From positions 34,852,680-34,916,679 of the forward strand of contig CM037857.1 of the NCBI GenBank assembly GCA_021292105.1: a stretch of DNA of 64,000 nucleotides, in the 5' to 3' direction. The position numbers were made by a program, and so were the translations under genes. This stretch comes from Anadara kagoshimensis (Eukaryota; Mollusca; Bivalvia; Arcoida; Arcidae). The notes beneath the pieces were generated by a model. It had not been told where the DNA came from, made no database searches, and was given only the letters and a program-made list of their open reading frames with translations. Positions 50,072 to 62,679 of the stretch are shown here, one piece after another; within the stretch, counting starts at the first letter, position 1; each line of letters opens with the position of its first letter.

Positions 50072-53000
50072 TTAGCACCACCGAAATGGAACAGCCCTTG
50101 GCCTGTCAGCCCCTTCTTTGACCAATGGCTTGTGAAATTCCCTCCCTGGGCGAGAGTGTATCTGGGCCCAGCAATGCTCACAGTAGTACTGTAAACAGGT
50201 AACATTAGCACAGAAAAATGGTGCAAATTTGCCTCCACACCTGGCTCCTTGACATTCGTCACACATCTGATCATCAAGAACATATGGCTTTACTTCTACC
50301 TGTTCAACAAATAAAAACAATATACATGTACTATTTAATGTATGCAAACTGTAGAATGAAATAATGTATGCAAACTGTAGAATGAAAAAGAGTACTGGGT
50401 TATTTTTGCAGGGTGCAAATTATATTGCTCTAAAATAGAAGAAGTTAAAACTGTTTTGAAACAGTTTTGTACAAAGACTGTACTAACTAGTGGTAAAATA
50501 ATCTTAACTTATTGAGCATTGAGCAATTTTTGTTAAGTAGATAATTCTTTACATAGATGGTTTGATAGTATATTCAAATCTTCCATTGTCTTAAGCAACA
50601 ATGTGTGATTGAACAATCAGTGATCATTTAAATGTTACAAGGACAACATAAGGATTTTATTGAAAACTTTTGTCATGGACGACTCTAACAAGCATCTGAT
50701 GAAAGGATGTGAAAAACCAGATTATTCAGACAATCACTCTCTATCTTTAAAACTTTAAGACAAAACCATACCCGTTTATCAATTTCTCCATGTTGAAGTT
50801 GCACAAATCTTGCACTTATTGCTGCTATATAACTTTGTTGATTAGAAAAGGCAACTCTGCCAGCTCCCTTTGGGTATTTAAGTTCTGGATCTGTATCAAT
50901 ACCAGCATAGCACACTCCCCCATATAATCTATCCATAATCATTGCCAACTCAACTACAAATATATGTATGCATAATTAATTTCAACTTATAAATTTCTAC
51001 ATTCAATAATGTCAGAATTTTCTTAAATGTATATATAAGTTCCTTAGCAGTAAAACGAGACCAGGTCAAGGAGGGCAGCCACAATTTACAGGTGCTGTAT
51101 ATCGCAGTATAACTTTACTTAAAACAATATTATATCAGAATTTACTGTATTCAATTATAATGCATGCATTTTTGACAATTTAATATTATATATATCATCA
51201 TTAATGTGTGATTAGATTTTGGTTTTTAATCAAAGTGATCAATAATTAAAAAGCAATTAAAATAAATGGTTGGGTCAATATATTGCAATGTATCATAATA
51301 ATTTAGTGCCAACTAAATAACAATACTAGTATATCACAGTACACTTTTAGCTACCCGGTACATGGCTGCCCCAAGGTCTTCAGGAAGGGGTCTTTCAGAT
51401 TATTTTAGTGACTGCCAAATTGCCAATACTATACTGTGGTTGTCACTTTTTCATAAAAATATGAATTCATAAGATCTCTAACATTCAAACGAACTGGATG
51501 CAAAATCTAAGATAGATTATCACAATTGGTGATTATGATAGGAAGATCAGGTAATCGATAAGATGTATTATCCATAGAGTTATTGCCATTATTTTGGTTT
51601 CATTTGGATTTTTCAAGAAGTTTATTATGCAGTAGTGGAAAACTGATGAAACCTGGTCATGGTTATAATGTACCCTTGCTTATACATTTATTAACCAGTT
51701 TTTCACAAAAAATTGGTGTACAAGTTTATTTAAGGAGAACACATGTATGTATTTATGAACATCCATCAAATAATATATAATACAATCTTGAAGATATTTT
51801 ATCTGTGTTGAAAAAAGAAGATACTATGTGGTTATTAAACAGACTATTTTATTATCAACTTTATAAACATGATACTGTGTGATTATTTTCCCAATAATAC
51901 ATCGAGTGCTAGACTAGAAATTAAACACTCTTCAATCAAATGTACCAAAATATCTATGGTTTAAAATTCAGCATACAAAGCCTTTATCACTCAAGTCTTT
52001 ATATTTTTCAGCATAAAATATATAATTCATATTTTACTGAAAAAAAATATGATGATGATCATCAACTGTTTAATAATATGAATTTATCTTATTGCTCAGT
52101 GACAAATTAAAAACTTTCGATCAAAAAGGGTTTGAAATTGAATTCCATTCCATTAATATTGATATAATGGTTTGAATGAAAAGGTCAAAGTAATAATGTG
52201 GGAGTTTTAATACAAATAACTTGAATCATTCTGATTGTTTATTCTCTTTGTAGACTTTTCTTTCCATTTTTTGAGATTTTTAATCTATTGAATGCCATTT
52301 CTTGACGATATTTGATCATATTTTTTACTTAGTTGTCTCAAATATCAAGACATATCAATATTTTTTGTCATAAGCTATCTGATCTAAGTGTCTATATTTT
52401 TAAGAAAGATCACTTGAATTGACATATTATTATCAACTGACTTCTGCTTTGTTCCTAAAATTATCACTTTACAATTGCAGAACTGAATTGTGTAATATGT
52501 CAACCAATATTCTATCCTAAAATTCATCATTAAAATGTAAATTGCTCATTAATATTGTCGGGCATAAAAATATGTTAAACTTCATCTCTAACTTGTTTGA
52601 GATGACTGATTATATAAAGGATTAGGTTTAAAAAGATGCCTCTACCTAAATCAAAGTACTGAAGGTACTGAAGCATCAGCTAAACTGAGCAATTTGATAA
52701 AAAAAAATGTGCACTTGAAACTGAGATTTGTCTAATGAATCAGTAACAAATGAAAATCGTGCAAATAATAGATACTGTGATCAGGAAGCTTCTAACAACA
52801 AGTCTGCTTTTTATGCAAGTTGTTAGGTTCTAACATATAAATATGTTACAATGGTCATAATGGACATGCCACGCAATGTTTATCAATTGAGTAAACTAAG
52901 TAATTCGCATAAATATAAATTTTCAATTTTTCAAAAACCAAGAGAGGCTACTAAAGACCCGACCCCAAATCTGAGTGAAATATCTCAAGCGTAACGGAAA

Positions 53001-56000
53001 AAAAGTCCAGAGAAACCATTATTTTGATAAAATTCACAAAGTGAAAGGGGCATAACTCCACTAAAACGCAGTTGACTGGAAGAAAACCCAAACTGGATCT
53101 GTAATCACCACCATCATCATCATTATCACTCCTCATATCACATTTTGATCATCAACATGAAGATATCATCATCATCATCATCGTCGTCGTCATTAGCAGC
53201 AGCAGTAGAACCCATGCCATGACAATCACCAACACCATTATATTAATCATTTTCAGAAATCCTCATGTTACATCATTAATATGGTCACATCATCATCATA
53301 GCTCTTTGTGTCACATAATCATCATCATTATCAGCAGCAGCAGTACTGAATGTCATCATCATCATCATCATCATCATGTCACATCATCAGCATGAAGACA
53401 TTAGCTTTGTCATCATCATCATCATCATCATGAATTATTATCATCATCGACAGCAGCAGAACTGAATGTCATCACCATCATCATCACCACCATCTTCATC
53501 ATCATCATCATCATCATCATCATACTATCGGCAATGCTCAGCAGTACTGAATGTCATCATTGCCACCATCATCATCATCGGTAGCAACAGAACTCATGTC
53601 ACCATCATAATCATCATTATAGTTCGTCACATCATCATCATCACCATCATCATTCATAGCAGCAGAGCTTATTTTCATCACCACCATCACTATCATCTTC
53701 TTCATCACGATAATCATTATTATCATCGGCATCAACAGAACTCATGTCATCACCATCATCAACATCATTATCATATCTCCTCGTGTCACATCATCATCAT
53801 ATCTTCTCATGTCACATCATCATCATCATCATCATCATCATTATATCTCCTCATGTCATATCATCATCATCATGGTGACATCATCATCATCATCGGCAGC
53901 AGCAGAACTGAATGTCATCATCATCATTATTATTGTCATCATCTTCACCAGATCATCATGCCACATCATCATCGACATAGTGTCATCATCACAAAAAAAA
54001 CTTTTACCATGACCAGCTATTTCCCTTGACTTGCAATTGACAGATTAACCATTGTTGAAGTCATTAATTTTATTCATTGAATTCACAATTAATTTGAAAA
54101 AATAAAATAAAAATAAAACCTTTGTTTTAGAAATAATTTAAATGTATCTAAAATTATTGTTGAATATATATAAATTGTCCAAGTGAGTTTCAAAAGCCTG
54201 AATTGGTATAAACCATCCTGACACAATAAGCTAATAATCTGTACCTCCCAATTACAGAAACTGTCCAGGCAACTGTCTCTTTCAAAAAAAGTTTGTTGAC
54301 AAGAATTGTGTACAAAAGGGGGAAATATTTCTGAATAGGATTAATTGAAAATTAATTCATTATTATTTAGACAACTAAAATGTTACAATAAAATTACTTT
54401 GAATTTAAGAGAAACTGTAAGAGGGGTCGAGTTCACAAAGTAGGTACCCCCATTCTAATACTTGCTAAAAAGTGACTAAGTTTCAAAGTCTGGAAAAATG
54501 AAGAAAAATCCTGGAAATATTTCCATAAAGTCAGGTGCACATCTTCAATATATATATAAACATTCTGTGAAGTTTCAAGGCTTTTGGTTGAAAACTGTAA
54601 GAGGAGTTGAGTTCACAAAGTAGGTACCCCCATTTAAATACTTGCTAAAAAGTGACTAAGTTTTAAAGTCTGGAAAAATGGGGGAAAAAATCTTGAAATA
54701 TTTCCATCAAGTCAGGTCACATCCTCAATATATATATTAACATTCTGTGAAGTTTCAAGGTTTTTGGTTGAAATCTGTAAGAGGAGTTGAGTTCCCAAAG
54801 TAGGTACCCCCATTCTAATACTTGCTAAAAAGTGACTAAGTTTCAGTCTTGAAAAATGGGGAAAAAATCTTGAAATATTTCCATAAAGTCAGGTGCACAT
54901 CCTCAATATATATAGAAACATTCTGTGAAGTTTCAAGGTTTTTGGTTGAAAACTGTAAGAGGAGATGAGTTCACAAGATTGGTACCATATTTTCCCCGCC
55001 CTTAGTTTCTGTTCTACTACACTAGCGGTGCTCTAGAAATCGGAAGAACTTAAGAAAGCACAATAACTGTTTTGTTTCAGTTTTCCTTCATGTCCAGTGG
55101 CCACATTTTATGTGAAATAAAGTAATATGGCTTCATGAAAAGAAATTAAAGGTTGTAAAAACCATGGATTAAACTACTGACAACAACTTTAAATCGGATA
55201 TCCACTGTAAAACGATCTAATAAGGACTTGTAACAAGGTAAATAAATTTTATCTGAAAATTTTAAAACATCGTTTTTTTTTCCAGTTTTGTTTAGATTTT
55301 GACTTCAAGTTGTTCTTTCTTGCGATTTATTTTGTTGATTCAAAATAAACAACTGGAAAAGGTATTTAAATGAACATTGATGATGAAATTGTCTGTCCTT
55401 GGAGACATATGGTGAGAAGTGGAGTGTGTGCGGAAGATCGGAAGTATGTATAGCAGAGATTCGTGAATAAAGCATGTCGGTTTTTATTATATTAAACTGA
55501 TAACTGAAAAGGACAGGGTGTCATGATCATTTTAAAAGGGGCAAGGGTGTACTGGTTTAAAAAGGTCAGTCACTACGCTATGTGAATACATTTGAGCATG
55601 TGAATACATTTGAGCAGGGACATCGGGTGTCAAATGCCATGCCTCCAAACACATGGCTAATTTGCATACGAACTACGGTATCGATATTGCCTACACAACT
55701 TCACGAGTCACAAACGATTTATCAACATAGCCAATAACTTGTAAATAAACTTCTTCTTTCAGTTTCGTATCACATTTTTGGGAATAATCTTTTGATTTCT
55801 ACTTTTTGCTACTGGCAAACTGACAGGAATGAATTTTAATACCCAATGAAAGCGGGAAAATCCTCGTGACGTTATGATGAATATTAATGAACCAGGTCGG
55901 GATATCCCAAACACGAAATATTATTGACAATCAATTTTTAAAAAATATATATAATTTACCATCAAATGTGATCCATGTTTAAAGTTATTTAACTTGCAAA

Positions 56001-59000
56001 CTGTTTAATGAGCATACTTTATGTTTATTTATCGATGTCACTTTGCATAAATTAAAATAATCCAATATGGCGGTGACTATGTACAGCACTGTATGTCAAA
56101 AACAAGAACGTCGGCGCGAACTGACAAGATCATCATTTTTGTTGGGTTTTCCGAGGGGCGTATACTTAATGGATTTTTATGGTTTTTATCTTAAAATTAT
56201 CATACAAAAGTGAAGAATTAAATTATATATCCAGCAAAAACAATTACGGACTAATACGCGTATGAATACATTTCAGATCGGCACATGTGTACATGATGAA
56301 AACATTGCTTTCGTAACTTTCCGGGAGACCCAATCACTCAGATTAGAGTTTATACATACCTGGGATACCGTATATGGAAATTCCCGTAATTTCAGTCGAA
56401 ACGAAGGATTTGATTGGCTGTCAAGGTGAAATGAGAGCGGAGCTAAATACGAAAAAATCCAACGATCGCTATAAAGCATTCAGCATGGCTGATGCTTTAA
56501 AAATTAAACCTTTTGATAGTTAATTTACTGATTTTCACATCATTTATCATAGATTTAAAATCCCTAAAAATGTTCTGCAAGGAATGTTATTTTACATCAT
56601 CTATGATGTCATGATTACACCATTAAAAGAACCTTTGATGCTCTTTTGTAAAAAAAAAATAAAAACAAAATCATGGTTCCCACATTTGACTTCGTTCAAA
56701 AATCCCCTCACATTTCACTGAAAGAATTCCATTTTACAACATTCTAACATACTTTGAAACAAAAATTTGACAGGTGAAGCAAGATATACCATTAACAGTT
56801 TTGCCCTTAAACTGTTAGTAATGATGGGAAAGTAAAAAGGGACAAAAATATTTAAGTAGTATTATGTGAAAACGGAAACAAAAACTAATACCCTAGTCCA
56901 CAATATGCCCTTTTCTGTTGAGTAATGTGGGAGGAGTGGGCTGGTCAAGAAAAAACATGATTAAAATTTCAAAGGAGTACAACTGTTGAGGAACAAATAT
57001 AAAATTCCCTGACATTTTCTTCCATATCTTTTCATATGAGACAGGAATTTTCGCCATGTGAGAATACGTGTATCTCACTAATGTGACCTTTTAGTGATGC
57101 CATAAATTGATAATCAAAAGACAATTACATGTCATTGTGTGGGGAACATGACGCCATCTTGCTGGAAAAAGACACCCAAGTCTTCAAAATTTAGAAATTC
57201 TGAGTGCGTTTCAAACGTTAATTCTCAGATTTTAGAATGAATAAATTTGTTTTCTAATTTATACATTCTGCTACCAAAATTAGGTACATTCTTTCCAATG
57301 GTCATATTCGTTTTGATGTAGAACATTGAATAACAAAGTAAAATTTTACAAACATGGCGTTGATGTCTTTGTAAATCACATTTGAATCCAAAATGTGACA
57401 TTAAAATGGTCGAAAAATAATCCATTATGAGTTTATCCATGTAGGATAGGGAAATCTCACCTGAACTTTGAGGGTGAGATTTCCCTATCTTACATGTATA
57501 CTCGTAATGGATTCTTATATTCTAAATTTCCAAATTTCCAGACATTTGTTTTTTAAATTCCCTGACTTTGAAAAAACGTTTCCAGACTTTTCCCCGAGAC
57601 GTGGGTATCGTTTGCAGACAATGCAAAATCTGCCTCGAACTAGATATTGCTATTATAGTTGTCTCATATTAAAATGTCTCTTCTCTAGACTAATATACAG
57701 TATCTAGCTGAAGCCAGAAGTTGCAAAAAGTTAACAAGGCCAAACCAAAAACTGCATAAAGCTGTCGCATATAATACATGGCAAATTTAAGGCATGAGAG
57801 TATAGCAAACTATGAAATAAATTTAATAATCAGGAATTTAAATACCTGTAGGGAGCTCCTTTTGTACCTTATCATATGTAATTTGAAAATTTATAATTGT
57901 TCCAGTTTTAAATTGACTGCTATTTGATCTACAGAATGCCTTATCAACTAATGGATAAAAAATGTATATGAAATTTTTGTGTTCAATTAACCTGCTCTTA
58001 ATGGTCTGGGGACGCCACCAACAAAAATGGTTTTCCTTGGGTCCAAGGCTTGAGATCCATCCATGACAAAATCTGAATCACTCAAATTCCATGGCCTTAT
58101 TTGTACCTGAAAAAAAAGAAAACATTAAAATCTATAAAAAGTAGAATAATGGGCCTATTGAAGTACTGGGGTCTGTCCAAATAGAAATGTTAATGTATAC
58201 CAAAGATAATTGTCAGAGTTTAATGCCTACATGTGGCCTGTTGATCAATGTGCAAACCAAATATTCCATAGGGAAAGTTTCTTGATCATCTTAAAGTGAA
58301 CATTAATTAACTTTTGAAAAAGTTTGATCCTGAAGTCTATATTACTAAGTGAGGGTTGAAAGACCCTTGTAATAACAAAAACAAGGATTGGCAAGTAAAA
58401 GATATAAAATATACCTTGTAATAAATATTTGATATCAAACTTGGATATTATTGTTAATTCAAGAGTATCTATGCATCTGCATATTTTGTGCACAAAATTA
58501 ATTTTTCAATATAAGTGGCATACGTGGGTGCATATTTCCTTTTACACTTACCAGTAAGCACAATCACTTAACTCCCATGTATAAAAAAGCAACTTATAAT
58601 TTCCATGACAAAAATAACAAGAGGCCCATGGGCCTTATACGCTCACCTGATAACTAATGGCTAGCTGATAGATTTAAAGTAAACGTAAATACTAAACCCC
58701 AATGACTTTTTTCTTTACATCAAAATGATCATTGTATCAATACCTACAACATTCTAATATACATGCCTATACAAAAAGTTTATAGTTTTCGAGATAATTA
58801 ACCATTTCGGTATTGTTTTCACATCTGTGACCTTGACCTTTGAACCCATGACCTTTTTCTATACATCAAAATGATCGTTGTATCAATACCTACGACATTC
58901 TAATATACATGTCTATACAAAAAGTTTATAGTTTTCAAGATAATTAACCATTTCAATATTGTTTTGCATCTGTGACCTTGACCTTTGAACCCATGACCTT

Positions 59001-60452
59001 TTTCTATACATCAAAATGATCGTTGCATCAATACCTACAACATTCTAATATACATGCCTATACAAAAAGTTTATAGTTTTGAGATAATTAACCATTTCGG
59101 TGTTGTTTCGCATCTGTGACCTTGACCTTTGAACCTATGACCTTTTTCTATACATCAAAACGATCGTTGTATCAATACCTACAACATTATAATATACATG
59201 CCTATACAAAAAGTTTATAGTTTTCGAGATAATTAACCATTTCAGTATTGATTCGCATCTGTGACCTTGACCTTTGAACCCATGACCGTTTACTATACAT
59301 CAAAACGATTGTTGTATCAATACCTACAACATTCTAATATAAATGCCTATACAAAAAGTTTATAGTTTTCGAGATAATTAACCATTTCGGTATTGTTTCG
59401 CATCTGTGACCTTGACCTTTGAACCCATGACCTTTTTCTATACATCAAAATAATCGTTGTATCAATATCTACAACATTCCAATATAAATGCCTATACAAA
59501 AAGTTTATAGTTTTCGAGATAATTAACCATTTCAGTATTGATTCGCATCTGTGACCTTGACCTTTGAACCCATGACCTTTTTCTATACATCAAAATGATC
59601 GTCGTATCAATACCTACAACATTTTAACATACATGCCTATACAAAAAGTTTATAGTTTTCGAGATAATTAACCATTTCGGTGTTGTTTCGCATCTGTGAC
59701 CTTGACCTTTGAACCCATGACCTTTTTCTATACATCAAAATGATCGTTGTATCAATACCTACAACATTCTAATATACATGCCTATACAAAAAGTTTATAT
59801 TTTCGAGATAATTAACCATTTTGGTATTGTTTTGCATCTGTGACCTTGACCTTTGAACCCATGACCTTTTTCTATACATCAAAATGATCGTTGTATCAAT
59901 ACCTACAACATTCTAATATACATGACTATACAAAAAGTTTATAGTTTTCGAGATAATAATTATAATCAGAGGTAAAAAAAATTAGGTCACGACCTTCACA
60001 ATTGACCTTGACCTCATTTTGAAGATACTAACAAGAAGATGTCAAAACTGAAAACCCCATGTCATTATCTGGTCAAGTAGTCAAGTTATAACAATTTGAA
60101 GCAATTTTACGATTTTTTCAAAATTAAACGCAAAAACGCGTAACCCATTTTTCGACCGAATTTCACAAAATGAACAAACTATAGGCTTAAGACCCTAGAG
60201 AAGCCAAATATCTCATCAGATTTTTTCTCCAAACAATACTTTCGGAGAAGAAGATTTTTTAAGATTTTTGCACCCCTAGGTCACCTTGACCTAGTTATGG
60301 TAGCCATGGCAACGCCACGAACAAATCTGAATTGCACAGACCCAGACATGCTTCTGACCAAGTCTCATTGAAATCTGCCAAGTACTTTCAGAGGAGAAGT
60401 CGAAAATGTGAAAAGTTTACGACGACAACGACGACGACGACAGACAACGGAC

Positions 60453-60484
<32 letters not shown>

Positions 60485-62482
60485 TGGCTCAGGTGAGCTA
60501 AAAACAGAATGACATTCATTTTGATTCTGGCCAGAATGTTGTTCCTTTTTAGTTTACATACATTGTTTTCATAACCATTTTTGATCTGCATATTAATACT
60601 TTAATAAGATAATCATGCAGATTATTAGATTGATAAAACAAGCCTAGAACATAAATTTCCCCTATTTTCCATTGAATACTAGATCACTTAACGCAGATAT
60701 TACACTGGCTTTATAATATAACAATCACTGTCAGATTTCATTCAAGCCTGTCAGTCTTTCCTTGGCTATTTCCATGACTAGATGGATTTTGACTGGACAG
60801 ATGTAGTGAAATAATCTTAATAACAGGTATAATATCAATCACAATGCATTTGGTTTTTCAGCAACAGTGTCAGCCAGACTGACATTTATAAATTTTAAAT
60901 TCAAAATCAACAATCAATTGCTACTCTGAAGAGCTACTTACTGGTTTATCTTTCATAGTAGGACTGGACACACACCAGTACAATTTGTCATCATCAACAA
61001 TACAAGCATCAATTAAAGCCTGGACAGACATCTCATCTTGAAACAAAAGGAAACTGTAACCTACAAAAATAAAACACAACAATAAATAATGCACTGGTAC
61101 ATTCATCCACAGAATACACAAACTCCCTTAACTGAAAATTACAAATTCACAAAAAGTGACCAGATTCAAAACAAAACACTGTAAACTTTCTTTGGTGTTG
61201 ATACAAATAAGTTTTCAGAACCATATTTACCTTGAACTTTGTATAAGATAGATCATTTTTATTTACAGATTGAGTTTGAGATAATATGACTAAACTGTCT
61301 TTATCACATATTAGCATATTTTTTAGCTACATCAAAAATTGATCATAAGATTCAAAACAGTCATACCTTTTGGAGGGAAATATGATTTGCTTTCAGCTTT
61401 GTGTGGCCAGTCAACAACTAGAGGACCAAATCTTCTGAAGGCTGCAGTGATTTCCTCTGAAATAATAATATTTTCCATGAATATTAACTTACAATCTACA
61501 TGTATATGTACAGGCAGCAAAGTAAATCCATATTTAAGGTAGAAACTTCCTCTTTATTGCTCCATTATTATATTGTCAAAGACACAAGAAAAACATACTG
61601 GTTTTACTTATAAGCAGAAATGACTGAAAATTCACAACATGAAAGAAATTGCTAGACATAAAATGAATGTGAAAGACAATACTTAAAATTTATGACAACT
61701 GTCTGATTAAAAATCTAGATCAATTTGGCATTCACTGCTTGTAATGTATAGAGTAAAATCTGACTAAAAGGATTTTCCTGGGTCACATGACCTCATCAAG
61801 GCTTTTCTACTCATTATTTTGGGCTGTAGTTGGACTCCCATTCCAAAATGACAAAAAGGTTGCTATTTTCCCAATTTTTGTGGCACTTTTCCCAATTACC
61901 TCTTATTGTCTTTTCAGTTGAGGTCACCAAAAGTATATCTATATACAGGTACACAGTATTTTTCTGATCAGTTGAAGGTCTTTAGTGGTTGTCCTGCCTG
62001 TCTTACAAACCATGGTGCCTCTCATTGTGTAGATACTTGGGCAAATCTTAGTATGAGAAAATTTGTTAGTTCACTTGCCAAAAGTCAGTGTTTACTGTTA
62101 GTCTCCAAGCACACAAATGTCCAACAACATCCCTGAACTAGAGTGAAATACTCTTGACTGTGTTGTAAAACATCATTACTCCTCCACTCCACTCCTTTAT
62201 CATTTGATCTTAGAAATTTAGATTTTAGTGGACACTGGAGTTTATATAATTATACCTTTGCTTAAAAAATGTTATACTTATGATACTGTATACATTATTT
62301 ACCTTCATCAATATCTGGAGGTAATCCCCCAACAAACACTTTTCTTGAAAACCTCTCAATGCGTTCTCCTTGAGAAGAACCTAAAGATCTTCTTGTTATG
62401 GAGCCCAAACTCGCTAGATTCTGATCTATTGTATTGTCATCCAAAATATGGTTTCCATCTCCAAATGTAAAGCCAGACTTTC
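50072..62482 (-). CDS. CPEB2/3/4-type (Orb2-like) cytoplasmic polyadenylation element-binding protein, C-terminal half
   Basis: Six minus-strand exons, in gene order: 62303-62482, 61367-61456, 60942-61060, 57992-58106, 50772-50953 and 50072-50299. All borders are GT/AG, phases close exactly, and they give 303 complete codons plus TAA at 50072-50074. Exon 1 holds a Ser/Arg-rich linker (RRSLGSSQGERIERFSRKV) and RNP2 of RRM1 (VFVGGLPPDID). Exons 2-3 carry the rest of RRM1 (FRRFGPLVVDWPHKAESKSY; RNP1 PPKGYSFLLF). Exon 4 is the inter-RRM linker QIRPWNLSDSDFVMDG and RNP2 of RRM2 (TIFVGGVPRPLRA). Exon 5 has GVCYAGIDTDPELKYPKGAG and RVAF. Exon 6 is the zinc-binding region with paired cysteines (CDECQGARCGG; CANVTCLQYYCEHCW), ending PFRWC. 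The protein binds U-rich CPE-type elements in 3' UTRs and controls poly(A) length and translation. The sequence matches the CPEB2/3/4 branch rather than CPEB1. The 5' exons, including any prion-like Gln-rich N-terminus, lie beyond the right edge. Confidence 0.93.
50954..53108 (-). other. CPEB intron (part of a 7-kb intron between RRM2 exons)
   Basis: AT-rich intronic sequence without a recognisable exon or repeat. Small ORFs are chance. Confidence 0.5.
53109..53990. repeat. Interrupted (TCA)n locus of about 0.9 kb
   Basis: Runs of TCA alternate with a recurring spacer of the form GCAGCAGCAGAACTGAATGT (near 53336, 53448, 53528, 53895; degenerate near 53195, 53579, 53654 and 53723), giving a rough higher-order period of about 75-110 bp. 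It lies in the 7-kb CPEB intron. His/Ile/Ser-rich ORFs over it are compositional artefacts. Confidence 0.9.
54412..55001 (-). repeat. 180-bp satellite array, copy 2 (CPEB intron)
   Basis: Reverse complement of the array at 2335-2890. GAGTTCACAAAGTAGGTACC-type blocks start at about 54421, 54601, 54781 and 54959 (periods 180, 180 and 178). Its right edge GGTACCATATTTTCCCCGCC plus C matches, inverted, the left edge of copy 1 with one mismatch. So the family has a fixed boundary and is mobile or was dispersed as a block. Confidence 0.9.
55002..57420. other. CPEB intron segment, locally richer in CpG
   Basis: No exon is seen. The segment at about 55.4-56.5 kb has visibly more CG dinucleotides than its surroundings (AACGTCGGCGCGAACTGAC near 56107; AACGATCGC near 56461) and a GATTGGCTG (reversed CCAAT-type) near 56412. 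It could be an internal promoter or a GC-richer repeat. Confidence 0.35.
57421..57511. repeat. Hairpin with about 40-bp arms and 10-bp loop
   Basis: 57421-57462 and 57473-57511 are inverted copies. The inner 24 bp (GGATAGGGAAATCTCACC core) have one mismatch, and the outer part (CCATTATGAGT with ACTCGTAATGG) has a small indel. It would make a tight stem in DNA or in the CPEB pre-mRNA. It is 0.5 kb downstream (in gene sense) of exon 57992-58106. Confidence 0.8.
58618..60503. mobile_element. Non-autonomous element with palindromic ends and a 145-bp internal tandem array
   Basis: The left end is ACAAGAGGCCCATGGGCCTT (a GGCCCATGGGCC palindrome) followed by GCTCACCTGA. The right end is a hairpin, AGCTCACTTGAGCC TTT GGCTCAGGTGAGCT (60469-60499), followed by CTAA/AAAA, with a (GAC)n patch just inside. 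The interior has about 8-9 tandem units of 145 bp; CTGTGACCTTGACCTTTGAA recurs at about 58825, 58970, 59114, 59259, 59404, 59549, 59694 and 59838. I recognise the ends as a bivalve repeat family. The terminal hairpin next to CTAA resembles a Helitron 3' end, but this is not proven. It lies in the CPEB intron between 58107 and 60941. Confidence 0.8.
62020..62190 (+). mobile_element. SINE-like element, family C, diverged plus copy
   Basis: The body has TAGTATGAGAAAATTTGTTA and TTCACTTGCCAAAAGTCAG, and the tail has ACTCTTGACTGTGTTGTAAA then CATTACTCCTCCACTCCACTC, matching the 15423-15660 copy. It lies in the CPEB intron between 61457 and 62302. Confidence 0.55.
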
Positions 62483-62679
62483 CTACAAACAAAATTATCC
62501 ATAGATAAACAAACAACTACAGCTGTCCAATTATTGAATCTATTTACAGATTATCAAAATTAATCATGAATTCCCAGGTAATGTATGGGATATCAATAAC
62601 CATGCATGTATTTCTCTAGTCTCCCTCTGTTTCTTGAAAACAAGTGAAAACCATGGATATATAATCAAAAACAAACATA

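Noticed and set aside
53466-54029. 187-codon open frame rich in His, Ile and Ser
   Set aside because: It is the translation of the (TCA)n locus; the other frames there are equally open and equally simple, and it lies in a CPEB intron.
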